Shown: piece by piece, positions 52,792-60,998 of the stretch | How positions within the stretch are numbered: position 1 is the first letter of the stretch | Layout: each line of letters starts with the position of its first letter | NCBI GenBank assembly: GCA_951812575.1 | Contig: OX638322.1 | Coordinates: 186,001 to 250,000 of the forward strand | Length of the DNA: 64,000 bases | Direction: 5' to 3' | From: Candidatus Binatia bacterium | GTDB lineage: Bacteria; Desulfobacterota; Binatia; Bin18 | Made by a program: the position numbers and the translations under genes | The notes under the pieces: generated by a model | The model's input: the letters and a program-made list of their open reading frames with translations, nothing else | What the model was told of the DNA's origin: nothing | The model's database searches: none

Positions 52792-55023
52792 ATGGAAGTT
52801 GTTGGTTATGCTGATCAGTTCAGTGTCGCGCCGGGGGAAACCGTTCGATTCCATGTGAGCTGCAAACAGCCAACCTATCAGGCCGACATCGTCCGTCTGA
52901 TCCATGGCGACCCCAACCCAAAGGGTCCGGGCTTCAAAGAGGAACTCGTTGCAACGCCGGTCAGCGGCGAGTATCCGGGCCGTCGCCAGGATATCCACAC
53001 CGGCTCACACATTATCGTGCCCGACGTGCCGCTGCTGGGCCTGCACGACGGCTTCACCCTGCACGCCTGGATATATCCCACAACCCCACAAAAAGGCGTG
53101 CAGGGCATTCTCACCAAGTGGTCGGAGGCGGAAGGCGGCTATGGTCTGGTGCTCGACGAGGGTGGGGTCTTGGCCGTGTGGCTGACTGACCCGGCAGGAC
53201 GTACGGAACAGGTACGGATCAATACCCCCCTCCGCTCCCTGGACTGGTATTTTGTAGCGGCCACGTTTGACGCCCACAGCGGCCAGATCGCCGTGTATCA
53301 GGAGCCGCTGCGCACGTGGCCACAGGACCAGACCCGGGCGACCGCGACGGCCACGACCCAGCTCCAGGCCACTCCCACGACTCCGGTCGATTGCGTGATG
53401 GCCGGCCTGTGGCAGACGGGCGATGACGGCGAGTCCCGGATTGGCCGACATTTTAACGGCAAGATCGACCGCCCGGGGGTATTCCGGCGAGCCCTGAGTC
53501 GGGACGAGTTGCTCTCGCTCCAGCGCGGAGCCTCGCCGCTGGCCTTTGGCGACGATCTCGTCGCGGCCTGGGATTTTTCGGCTGAGGTTGCCTCCGACAC
53601 CGTCATCGACACCTCGCCCCACGGTTTACACGGCCGAGCGATCAACATGCCCGCCCGGGCCATGACCGGCTATAACTGGAGCGGTGCGGAGACGGATTTT
53701 CGCAATACTCCGCACGAGTACGGCGCGATTCATTTTCATGACGACGACCTTGAGGACGCCGGCTGGCAGGTCGATTTTAGCTGGACGCTGCCGGCCGAGT
53801 GTCGAAGCGGGGTGTACGCCGCGCGCCTGCGGACCGAGGGTGGCGAGGACCACATTCCGTTTTTTATCCGTCCGCCAAGGGGCCAAGCCACCGCGGACAT
53901 TGCCTTCCTGGCCCCGACCAACAGTTATCTGGCCTATGCCAACGAGCAGCTCACCACCCTGCCGCCGGCACTGTTTCCCAATCGCAAGCAGGGCGAGCTT
54001 GCGCCGGACGACCACTACATCAGAGAGAACCGTTTGCTGAGCCTGTACGACAGTCATGCCGACGGCAGCGGGGTGTGTTATTCCAGCCGGCTGCGGCCCA
54101 TCGTCAACATGCGCCCGCGCTACCACATGCGGGCGCTCAACTGCCCGCACCAGTTGCCCGCCGACCTGCACCTGATCGACTGGCTCGAAGCCAAGGGCCA
54201 CGCCTATGATGTGATTACCGACGAAGACCTGCACGCCGAGGGTCTGGACCTGCTCGCCCCGTACAAGGTCATCATCACCGGCAGCCATCCCGAGTACTGG
54301 TCCGGGCCCATGCTGGACGCCTTGGAAACCTATCTGAACACCGGCGGGCGGCTGATGTATTTGGGCGGCAACGGTTTTTACTGGATCACCTCGTTTGCTC
54401 CCGGCCGACCTCACGTGGTTGAGGTTCGACGCCGGGTCGGCACCCGGAGCTGGCATGCCAAACCCGGCGAATACCATCACAGCACCACCGGAGAGCCCGG
54501 CGGCCTCTGGCGGGATCGGGGCCGAACACCCCAGCGCCTGGTCGGCGTCGGTTTCACCACCCAGGGCTTTGATAACAGCGCGCCATACGAGCGGAAGCCG
54601 GACGGCTTTGACCCTCGCGCGGCGTTTATTTTTGAGGGAATCGGAGACAAAGAAGCCATTGGCGACTTTGAGTCCTTAGTCCTCAACTACGGAGCGGCCG
54701 GTTTTGAGTTGGACCGGGCCGAACATTCCCTGGGGACGCCGGCCCACGCCCTGGTGTTAGCCTCCTCGTCCGGCCATTCGGACTCCTATCAGCATGTGAT
54801 TGAAGAGGTCTTGCTGAGCGACTCGCAACAGGGTGGCACGGTCAATCCCAAGGTCCGGGCCGACATGGTGTATTTTGAATATCCCCAGGGCGGAGCAGTC
54901 TTTTCGGCCAGCTCCATCGCCTGGGACGGAGCCTTGTCTCACAACCAGTATGAGAACACCGTCTCGCGCATCACCGACAACGTCCTGCGCCGCTTCGCCG
55001 CCGAGGGCCCACTGAGCGAGTGA
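52792..55023 (+). CDS. N,N-dimethylformamidase large-subunit-like protein (second copy)
   Basis: This 743-residue paralogue of the gene at 9652 has an N-terminal beta domain, a clear LamG-like domain (about 75-240; DGFTLHAWIYPTTPQKG, LDWYFVAATFDAHSG), and the C-terminal dimethylformamidase domain. Candidate iron ligands are Tyr419 in LYDSHADGSG and His499/Glu501 in TGSHPEYW, spacing 80 residues as in the published DMFase (Tyr440, His519, Glu521). It ends VFSASSIAWDGALSHNQY and NVLRRFAAEGPLSE. No small subunit is adjacent. The start follows AAGGAGGGGAG. The closing codons recur at 55858-55893. Confidence 0.87.
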   Translation: MEVVGYADQFSVAPGETVRFHVSCKQPTYQADIVRLIHGDPNPKGPGFKEELVATPVSGEYPGRRQDIHTGSHIIVPDVPLLGLHDGFTLHAWIYPTTPQKGVQGILTKWSEAEGGYGLVLDEGGVLAVWLTDPAGRTEQVRINTPLRSLDWYFVAATFDAHSGQIAVYQEPLRTWPQDQTRATATATTQLQATPTTPVDCVMAGLWQTGDDGESRIGRHFNGKIDRPGVFRRALSRDELLSLQRGASPLAFGDDLVAAWDFSAEVASDTVIDTSPHGLHGRAINMPARAMTGYNWSGAETDFRNTPHEYGAIHFHDDDLEDAGWQVDFSWTLPAECRSGVYAARLRTEGGEDHIPFFIRPPRGQATADIAFLAPTNSYLAYANEQLTTLPPALFPNRKQGELAPDDHYIRENRLLSLYDSHADGSGVCYSSRLRPIVNMRPRYHMRALNCPHQLPADLHLIDWLEAKGHAYDVITDEDLHAEGLDLLAPYKVIITGSHPEYWSGPMLDALETYLNTGGRLMYLGGNGFYWITSFAPGRPHVVEVRRRVGTRSWHAKPGEYHHSTTGEPGGLWRDRGRTPQRLVGVGFTTQGFDNSAPYERKPDGFDPRAAFIFEGIGDKEAIGDFESLVLNYGAAGFELDRAEHSLGTPAHALVLASSSGHSDSYQHVIEEVLLSDSQQGGTVNPKVRADMVYFEYPQGGAVFSASSIAWDGALSHNQYENTVSRITDNVLRRFAAEGPLSE

Positions 55024-55207
55024 GGCGGGTGAGGCATAGGGGTAACGCTTGCGATTGCCCCGGTTGCGGCTGCCCCGGTTGCGGCTGCATGATCTTCTTC
55101 CCCCCGAGCCCGGGTTTTCTGCGATGTATTGACGAATAACCGGAGACCCTGAATCTCAAACTCAGCCAGTGTTGACAGTCGCTACCGTCCTACTTACACC
55201 CGAGAGT

Positions 55208-55576
55208 ATGGATTTTGCGCGTGCTCAAGCTTCTCTTAGAGCCGCTGAGCTTTGTCTGGAACACTGCCTTTTCGATAGTGTCGCTAATCGCGCTTATTTT
55301 GCCGCGTTTCAGGCCGCCATCTGTGCTCTTGAGAGCCAAGGAATAAACCGGAAAGAATGGAGCCACAAAGGCGTACATTCCGATTTTGTCCAACGTTTTG
55401 TGCGGCGGCGAAAGCTCGTGCCGGCAAGTTTTGCCAGTGCACTTCCAACTCTGATGCACCTACGCCATATTGGGGATTATGAACAGGCAGGAGTCAGTCA
55501 ACGCTCAGCCGAGCGCGCGGTTCGCTTAGCGCGGGAATTTGTCCAACTTCTCGCCAAGGAGATACTGTATGCCTAA
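55208..55576 (+). CDS. HEPN/UPF0332-family protein
   Basis: The 122-residue protein is an all-helical UPF0332/HEPN domain: DFARAQASLRAAELCLEHC, then SVANRAYFAAFQAAICAL (the RxxY/AYYAxFHA-like motif), HKGVHSDFVQRFV and HIGDYEQAGVSQRSAERAV. HEPN proteins are RNases or partners of nucleotidyltransferases. The start at 55208 is inferred from the family; no strong ribosome site is seen. It overlaps the following gene by 8 bases. The pair looks like a TA-like module. Confidence 0.8.
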   Translation: MDFARAQASLRAAELCLEHCLFDSVANRAYFAAFQAAICALESQGINRKEWSHKGVHSDFVQRFVRRRKLVPASFASALPTLMHLRHIGDYEQAGVSQRSAERAVRLAREFVQLLAKEILYA

Positions 55577-55835
55577 GGGGAAAAGCTCACCTCACCAAGC
55601 GCTTCTTGAAGCCAAGCTGTCCGAACTCACCACGTTGATCAAAGAGCTTTCGCCAGACGCGCGAGTAAAAATTGCTGCTGCGCGCTATGAGGATGAAGAC
55701 GCGGCTCTTGATGTCTATGTCCCACCGGATTTCCAAGCCGCAGCAATTTCTGATCTTGAACGATCCTTGGGCGAGCGCTGCAACGACATTCTCCTTGACA
55801 CTGGACTGTTTATTATCGGTGCCGTTCGAGATTGA
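55569..55835 (+). CDS. HEPN partner protein, unknown
   Basis: The 88-residue protein overlaps the HEPN gene stop. It has a Lys/Ser-rich start, a helix (ALLEAKLSELTTLIKEL), an alpha/beta stretch (VKIAAARYEDEDAALDVYVP) and DILLDTGLFIIGAVRD at the end. It sits where MNT nucleotidyltransferases normally lie, and DEDAALDVYV could recall their second half, but no GSxARG motif is present, so I do not call it an MNT. It is probably the antidote to the HEPN protein. Confidence 0.7.
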   Translation: MPKGKSSPHQALLEAKLSELTTLIKELSPDARVKIAAARYEDEDAALDVYVPPDFQAAAISDLERSLGERCNDILLDTGLFIIGAVRD

Positions 55836-55857
55836 GTCTTCGCACTTGCTCTCAATC

Positions 55858-55893
55858 CGCCGCTTCGCTCCGGACGGGTCGCTGGGGGAATGA
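55858..55893 (+). repeat. Relic copy of the dimethylformamidase-like 3' end
   Basis: In frame it reads RRFAPDGSLGE-stop, against RRFAAEGPLSE-stop at 54988-55023. Twenty-six of 36 bases match, in the same orientation and length. It lies just beyond the HEPN pair. Confidence 0.5.
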
Positions 55894-55924
55894 GCGGGGC
55901 GGGAAAGTGCTGGCGCGTGACACC

Positions 55925-56211
55925 TTAAACGGCAATGCGTACCTGCATCCCCAGAGCGCGGGTAATTTTCATGACCGTGCTGAAAGTCGGGTTGCCGTTT
56001 TCAGACAACGCCTTGTAGAGCCCCTCGCGGGTCATGCCAACGTCGTGAGCCAATTGGCTCATGTTTTGGGCGTGGCAATATCGTTCAGCGCGGCGCGAAT
56101 CAGACTGCCTTCGCCCAGGTCTTCCTCTGCGCACGCCTCAAGGTAAAGACGGACATCTTCCTTGGTACACAGGTGTTCGTTGATATCCCAGCGGGTGAAT
56201 GTTTCTGCCAT
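55925..56211 (-). pseudogene. HigA-like antitoxin, frameshifted
   Basis: Codons 1-50 from ATG 56211 give MAETFTRWDINEHLCTKEDV, then GEGSLIRAALNDIATPK and reach TGA at 56061-56059. A shift of -1 within CCCAAAAC (56063-56070 region) continues at exactly family spacing into NMSQLAHDVGMTREGLYKAL, a helix-turn-helix, then PTFSTVMKITRALGMQVRIAV. Together they make a normal-length (about 95 residue) addiction-module antidote protein. The cause is a missing A in a homopolymer, a programmed shift, or a sequencing error. No HigB/RelE toxin lies upstream. Confidence 0.78.
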
Positions 56212-56254
56212 GGTTTATCTGAGGCGGTCGAGCAAATTTTCCGCCGGAGGAACG

Positions 56255-56665
56255 TCAGAGCTTGATCGAATGCCGTTCCACGTAGCTGAGCGCCGCGCGG
56301 GCGAGAAAGCCCGAGCGTGTTTCCCCTTCGCGGGCAGCAGCTTCGTCCACGATTGCTAGCACCCGTGTCGGTATGGTGATGTTCACTCGTTTGGCCTTGC
56401 TCGACAGCTTCGAGATATCAATCGACACCAGTGCCCAAGTTCCGCCTCTGTGTTCCTTATTGACACGGTGGGCTTCCAGTGGGGCTTGCTCGGGAATCGT
56501 TTCCCCGTCCATCAGTAGCCCTTCAAGATGACAGGCAATGGCTTCGTGCGCCGAGTCAATGGCTTCGTCCAGGGTGTCGCCGGCCGAAAAGCAGCCGGGC
56601 AGATCGGGCACGGTGACGCCATAGCCGCTATTACGGTCTTTATGAATGACGATTGGAAAACGCAT
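56255..56665 (-). CDS. hicB: HicB-family antitoxin
   Basis: The 136-residue protein has the HicB partial RNase H fold: FPIVIHKDRNSGYGVTVPDL, PGCFSAGDTLDEAIDSAHEA and a C-terminal ribbon-helix-helix (VNITIPTRVLAIVDEAAARE, TRSGFLARAAL) that binds DNA. The start at 56665 overlaps the hicA stop (ATGA), so the longer frame to 56884 is rejected. The order hicA-hicB is the usual one. Confidence 0.92.
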   Translation of the reverse strand: MRFPIVIHKDRNSGYGVTVPDLPGCFSAGDTLDEAIDSAHEAIACHLEGLLMDGETIPEQAPLEAHRVNKEHRGGTWALVSIDISKLSSKAKRVNITIPTRVLAIVDEAAAREGETRSGFLARAALSYVERHSIKL

Positions 56666-56859
56666 CAGCGGTCCTCCCATTTCCAGCCGGCCTGTCGAAA
56701 GATATTGCGTAGTGTCCCGATTGGAATATTCTTTGTCGGATGCTTGACCGTCACTCGTCCGGACTTTTTGGGGTGAACGAACTGGTGGTGGCTCCCCTTG
56801 GTGTTCCGCACTACCCAACCCTCTCGCTTGAGCTTCCGAATGATATCTCCGCTGGTCAT
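56665..56859 (-). CDS. hicA: HicA-family toxin
   Basis: The 64-residue double-stranded-RNA-binding-like protein has GDIIRKLKREGWVV, the catalytic histidine in KGSHHQFVHPKKSGRVTV, and HPTKNIPIGTLRNIFRQAGW. This is the complete HicA mRNA interferase. The start at 56859 gives the standard length; the upstream extension to 56949 has no family similarity. It is coupled to hicB by ATGA overlap. Confidence 0.92.
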   Translation of the reverse strand: MTSGDIIRKLKREGWVVRNTKGSHHQFVHPKKSGRVTVKHPTKNIPIGTLRNIFRQAGWKWEDR

Positions 56860-56990
56860 GCTTGTTGAAATGTGTATGGTACACACTGATCTGAACATGT
56901 CAAACTCTCCACCACCGTGCCTGAAGATTGACAGCCGGCACGTTGGCACGCTAATGGCTTGCAGAAAGGCTGTGCTCTAAAGGGGGGAAT

Positions 56991-57551
56991 ATGGAGCAGG
57001 GGGTACACAACGAAAGCCTGGACCAGATGGCCGAGCCGGTGCTCGCCTTTACCGCCAAAGCGGTCGAGATGATTAGACACGCCATGAGGCTGAAGGGCCT
57101 ACGGGATGGTGGTATTCGGATGACGGTCGCAGGCGGCGGCTGCAAAGGCTTCCAGTACAGCCTGAACCTTGAGCGAACCGCGCAGGCGGACGATACGGTG
57201 GTCGTGCAGGACGGGGTCAAAGCCTTCCTCGACCCGAATAGCGCCCAGCACCTCCAGGGAACGCGGCTGGATTATGTCACCAATCGTCAGGGTACCGGCT
57301 TTCATTTTTTCGGGATGGAGTCATCCCGGACCATTGGTTGCCGCTCCACGGTTCTGCTGCGCTGGTGCATCGAGAACAACACCCGAACCGAGGGCTGCGT
57401 CCAGTGCGCCAAGCGACCGCTGATGGACATAGACCTGGAGGCGGCGACCCAGTTTGTGGACAGCAGACAGAGCATATCCCATCCTGGTCTGCGCCCGATG
57501 AAGCTGTGTGAAAAGTGTCACTATGTCATCTGTCAGTGTGATAAAGAGTAA
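56991..57551 (+). CDS. HesB/IscA-type iron-sulphur carrier with Cys-rich C-terminal tail
   Basis: The 186-residue protein has an A-type carrier domain at about residues 18-125: LAFTAKAVEMIRHAMRLKG, VAGGGCKGFQYSLNL (first Cys) and a C-terminal Cys in TIGCRSTVLL. Of the usual C-x-C pair only one cysteine is visible. A roughly 60-residue extension follows with GCVQCAKRP, then KLCEKCHYVICQCDK, enough cysteines for a second metal site. It may deliver an Fe-S cluster to a partner. A strong AGGGGGG ribosome site precedes the ATG. It stands alone, divergent from HicAB. Confidence 0.85.
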   Translation: MEQGVHNESLDQMAEPVLAFTAKAVEMIRHAMRLKGLRDGGIRMTVAGGGCKGFQYSLNLERTAQADDTVVVQDGVKAFLDPNSAQHLQGTRLDYVTNRQGTGFHFFGMESSRTIGCRSTVLLRWCIENNTRTEGCVQCAKRPLMDIDLEAATQFVDSRQSISHPGLRPMKLCEKCHYVICQCDKE

Positions 57552-57569
57552 TTTGCGCTACGGGCTCCC

Positions 57570-58586
57570 TCAGTGACTGAAGTAAGGTAAGCAGCCCGTC
57601 TCTTCCAATAGCGACCCAACCTCGTCCAGACTGACGGCATTCAGCACGGCAAATCGTTTCCGAAGCGTATCGAGACATTTTCTCTGATAGCCGAAGGGCG
57701 CCTGGGCATACGTCTGGCCGAGCAGGCTGAGTTCAACTTTCTCGTCGCCCCTTTCTATCGCCGCCGCATTGGCTACGAGAAACGGCAGATACGTTTCTGC
57801 CGCCAGGCGCAGCAGCCCGACCGTCGCCTCGGGCAGTGCAACATGGGCGGGATACCACTCGCCTTCCAGACCGGAGGCATCGTCGAGTTGGCGCGTCCAG
57901 CTCTCGGTGCGTTGGGCGCGCTCGCGCATGATCGCCAGGGGCGTCGGATCGGTGGCCAGTGTTTTGAGCTGTCCAAACAGGCCGAAGTCGGCAATGGACG
58001 GGCGGCTGCCAAAGAGGTGGTCGTGGAGACCAACGTGGGTTTCCAGCACGTCCAGGGTACGAGTATAGGTCGCCTCGATAATGGGCGCGTTTTGTGGGGT
58101 GCAACCCACGAGCGGCATGCGTTCGATCTGGCGCTGGGCAAAACGCTCTGCCGCTGCGGCGCGCGATTCTCCTTTTTGATCGGGGAAGAAGTCGTCGGCA
58201 ATCCAGAACGAGGCGTACTGAATGTCCGCGTCATAGGCCCAGCGGTAATGAAACATGGCTTTGGTCAGCCACTCGTCGGCAAAGTCTTCAATGAGAGAGG
58301 CGAGGAAGGCCCGGCCGGGCGAGTCGGGGATGACAGACCGCTGGTCAGGATGGCGCTGCTCCACATCCTCGATAATCGGCGTGGAATCAACCCGCCACTT
58401 CGCTTCGCCCGGAAAACGAATCATGGGCATGAGGAGGGGCTTTACCTCCGCGAACTCAGCCATATTCCGTTCGGTCCGCAGAACCCAGTCAAAGGGCAAG
58501 CGCCGGTAGCGCATGACCGCGCGGAGTTTCATGGAATAAGGTGAGCCGTTCTGGCCGACAACGACGTAGCGGGGACTGGAATTCAT
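57570..58586 (-). CDS. Glutathione S-transferase-like protein
   Basis: The 338-residue protein has an N-terminal thioredoxin-like domain (VVVGQNGSPYSMKLRAVMRY, given within limits; then MIRFPGEAKWRVDSTPIIED with the cis-proline/Glu-Ser-like motif) and a long helical C-terminal domain with PLVGCTPQNAPIIEAT and LFGSRPSIADFGLFGQLKTL (in part). It is longer than classical GSTs (about 200-230) and resembles the GST-like proteins of about 340 residues associated with sulphur or isoprene metabolism, but no specific group is identified. A GGAAGGGTAA ribosome site lies before its ATG. Confidence 0.85.
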   Translation of the reverse strand: MNSSPRYVVVGQNGSPYSMKLRAVMRYRRLPFDWVLRTERNMAEFAEVKPLLMPMIRFPGEAKWRVDSTPIIEDVEQRHPDQRSVIPDSPGRAFLASLIEDFADEWLTKAMFHYRWAYDADIQYASFWIADDFFPDQKGESRAAAAERFAQRQIERMPLVGCTPQNAPIIEATYTRTLDVLETHVGLHDHLFGSRPSIADFGLFGQLKTLATDPTPLAIMRERAQRTESWTRQLDDASGLEGEWYPAHVALPEATVGLLRLAAETYLPFLVANAAAIERGDEKVELSLLGQTYAQAPFGYQRKCLDTLRKRFAVLNAVSLDEVGSLLEETGCLPYFSH

Positions 58587-58607
58587 TTACCCTTCCTTAC
58601 ACCACGG

Positions 58608-58976
58608 CTAGATTTGGAGCCCCGGCCACTTCGAGAACTCCGTATAGGTCCAGTCCGTGACGATTTTCCCGTCGCGGCAGGTGAGCACGGCGCAGAAGGG
58701 CAGTTGCCAGTCCGCGCCCTGGTCCGGGTCGAGCAGCACGGCCTCGACCACGACAACGTCTCCGGTTGCGTGCTTGCGATCAACCCGCATCTTTCGCTGT
58801 GGGGCGGCCTGGAGGACCTGCCGTTCAATGTCGATGAGCTGTTCGTGTCCGCGAATAAAGCCCCCATTCACTTCGCAGTCAGGGGTATAGACTTCGAAGA
58901 CAAAGCGTTCAATGTCGGTGTTGTACATATCCTCATACGCCTGGGCGACCGCAAGGCTGCGTTCTTCCTGTGTCAT
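58608..58976 (-). CDS. SnoaL-like (NTF2 fold) protein
   Basis: The 122-residue protein has the SnoaL/NTF2 fold: AYEDMYNTDIERFVFEVYTP in the N-terminal helices, GFIRGHEQLIDIERQVL, and a C-terminal LTCRDGKIVTDWTYTEFSK. Such proteins catalyse isomerisation or cyclisation, or simply bind ligands. The start at 58976 follows GAAGGAGGG. It lies 21 bases upstream of the GST-like gene on the same strand, suggesting co-transcription. Confidence 0.87.
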   Translation of the reverse strand: MTQEERSLAVAQAYEDMYNTDIERFVFEVYTPDCEVNGGFIRGHEQLIDIERQVLQAAPQRKMRVDRKHATGDVVVVEAVLLDPDQGADWQLPFCAVLTCRDGKIVTDWTYTEFSKWPGLQI

Positions 58977-59644
58977 GATTCCCTCCTTCAGAATGCTGAC
59001 AATTTGAGGATGCAAACGACAATTTGTCAAGAACCGCAGTCGCCCCTCGGTCTCCTTTGCTCGGGGAAGGCCGGTTGTGATATGGGTGCTGCCACGTCAA
59101 TTTCAGGAAGCGCAGAGAAAAAGTATTATGTGTACGGGTAGACTGTCTGCGGGCGTAAAAATCAGTCTCATCCTGTTCCTGCTAGGGATATGGGCGGTCC
59201 CTGCTCCGCTCGCCACGGCCCAAGACCAGACCCTCACCGGCTGGTTCAGTATGACCATCGCCGATCAGATCGAAGCTGCAAAAAGTTGTCCTTGGTCTGC
59301 AACGAGTAACTCTGAGTGGATTCGTATTACTTCCAGTCGTAGGGTGAGCGGTTCTGGAAGCGTCAGCTACTCGGTTACAACCAACCCTAAGGACACTGCT
59401 CGGACTGGGACTCTTCACATCGACGGCTGGACCTTTACGGTGACCCAGGCCGGAACTGCTGACGTTCTGTTTGAAGACGACATGGAGAATGGAGTAAACG
59501 GCTGGACTGAGCAGGCTTGTGCATTAGACGGCTGTGCCAACGTTCCGGCGTGGGCTCTGACTACGGCTTCCTCCCGGAGCGGTACACATGCTTGGGCTGT
59601 CCGTCCAGGCGGCAATGATAGGGATGATCTGTGGATTGATCTTT

Positions 59645-59672
59645 TTTCTCCAGTTATCTTTCTCCAGTTATC
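59645..59672 (+). repeat. 14-bp tandem duplication in the BACON gene
   Basis: TTTCTCCAGTTATC occurs twice in a row. One copy keeps the frame SPVIDLTDVTSATLE; two copies give SPVIFLQLSI-stop. Confidence 0.9.
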
Positions 59673-59711
59673 GATCTGACCGATGTCACTTCAGCAACTC
59701 TAGAGCCGTTT

Positions 59712-60284
59712 TCATGCTGCTGTAGCGAGGCGATAACCGGCGTGGCGGAAATAATTGGCACACTCCGTAGGGGAGACGGCAGCCAGGGCCGGGCTCACCG
59801 CCGCCCACAAGCTCGCCACCGTCCGCGGGGCGACCGCGCGCAGGCGGGCTTTGAGTTTCGCAAAGACCTGCTCGATGGGATTGAAGTCCGGGCTGTACGG
59901 GGGCAGATAGAGCAGTTGTGCGCCGACGGCTTCAACCGCTTGGCGGACCCCGGCCACTTTATGACAGGCCAGATTGTCTAGGACGACGCAGTCGCCCGGC
60001 TGGAGGGTGGGGGCGAGGACTTGTTCAACATACGCCACAAAGGCGGGGCCATCGACCGGACCGTCGAGGACAGCGGGGGCGGTGAGCTGGTGGGCGCGGA
60101 GCGCGGCAATGAGCGTCGTCGTTTGCCAATGGCCGTGGGGGACTTTCGCCACGAGGCGCGTCCCGCGCCGACTCCGGCCATAGCGACGGGTCATCTTTGT
60201 CTGCAGAGCGGTCTCGTCTAGGAAGACGAGCCGCTGTCCGTCCCACTGCGGGGCCTGCCTCCGCCAGTGCTGCCGGGCCACCAT
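59712..60284 (-). CDS. IS630 transposase, DDE catalytic part
   Basis: The 190-residue frame contains the RNase H-like DDE domain: first Asp in QRLVFLDETALQTKM, second in PGDCVVLDNLACHKVAGV, and Glu in YSPDFNPIEQVFAKLK. All three catalytic residues are present. It lies in the +1 frame relative to the N-terminal part and would be joined to it by slippage at an A8 run (60322-60330 region). Alone it would start at ATG 60284, without the DNA-binding part. Confidence 0.9.
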   Translation of the reverse strand: MVARQHWRRQAPQWDGQRLVFLDETALQTKMTRRYGRSRRGTRLVAKVPHGHWQTTTLIAALRAHQLTAPAVLDGPVDGPAFVAYVEQVLAPTLQPGDCVVLDNLACHKVAGVRQAVEAVGAQLLYLPPYSPDFNPIEQVFAKLKARLRAVAPRTVASLWAAVSPALAAVSPTECANYFRHAGYRLATAA

Positions 60285-60288
60285 GACA

Positions 60289-60651
60289 TCAGGCCGATCT
60301 TGTTCGGCGGCGTGCAGGACTTTTTTTTACGGTCAGGCCAAGACGCCGGACGGCCCGCCAGACCGTGGTGAGCCCAACGGACACGCCCAAGGCCGTGCGC
60401 AATTCGGCCAGCGTCGCGTCGGGCTGCGCCGCGATGAGGGCTTCGAGTTGCTGGCGATACGGCGCTAGGAGCGGAGCCTGATACTGGGTCCGGTGCCTAG
60501 GGGCCACCTGGCCGCTCGCCCGGTAGCGCTGCATCAGCCGCCGTACCCAAGCCGGACTCACCCGATACTTGTGGGCCACCTCGGCGGTCGGGAGGCCCGC
60601 CTCCCGATCCGCCACTACCCGCTCCCGCAGGTCCAATGAATACGCTTGCAT
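60289..60651 (-). CDS. IS630 transposase, N-terminal helix-turn-helix part
   Basis: The 120-residue frame has the IS630 N-terminal domain: MQAYSLDLRERVVADREAGL, VAHKYRVSPAWVRRLMQRYR (helix-turn-helix) and a second winged part DATLAELRTALGVSVG. The frame stops 17 codons after an eight-A run; slippage there (one A lost on the mRNA, or a +1 shift) leads into VLHAAEQDRPDVMVARQHW and the DDE domain. Functional expression therefore needs frameshifting. Confidence 0.88.
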   Translation of the reverse strand: MQAYSLDLRERVVADREAGLPTAEVAHKYRVSPAWVRRLMQRYRASGQVAPRHRTQYQAPLLAPYRQQLEALIAAQPDATLAELRTALGVSVGLTTVWRAVRRLGLTVKKSPARRRTRSA

Positions 60652-60998
60652 ATGGCCTCCTGGCGACTGCCACCCTAACACTCTTGCTTCCCGACCGCTA
60701 CACTACGGTGGAAACTGCTCTAGCCTTCTGGCAGCGGTCCGGCTTTAGCAGTGGCGACGCTGGTAGAGTAAGGGTACGGCCGGAGAACGGAGACTGGCAC
60801 ACCTTGGAGACCTTCATCGATCCGATCCCTGACTGGGAGCAGGTGTCAATTGACCTGACTCCTTTCAGCGGGCAGTCAATACAGCTCAATTTCAACCTAG
60901 TGTCTGAGTTTGGTCTGATGGCAGATGCCTGGTATATCGACGACGTAGCCGTGTTCTCGTCGGATTTCGATACCGCCCCCGCCCCGGACCCGGACTAC

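Larger units (their letters stand above)
59703..60720 (-). mobile_element. IS630-family insertion sequence
   Basis: The 1018-base element is flanked by TA dinucleotides (59701-59702, 60721-60722), the target duplication of IS630/Tc1-mariner elements. Its ends are imperfect inverted repeats: GAGCCGTTTTCA...TGTAGCG at the left and, on the other strand, GAGCAGTTTCCA...TGTAGCG at the right. It encodes a two-part DDE transposase on the minus strand and interrupts the BACON-domain gene. Confidence 0.9.
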
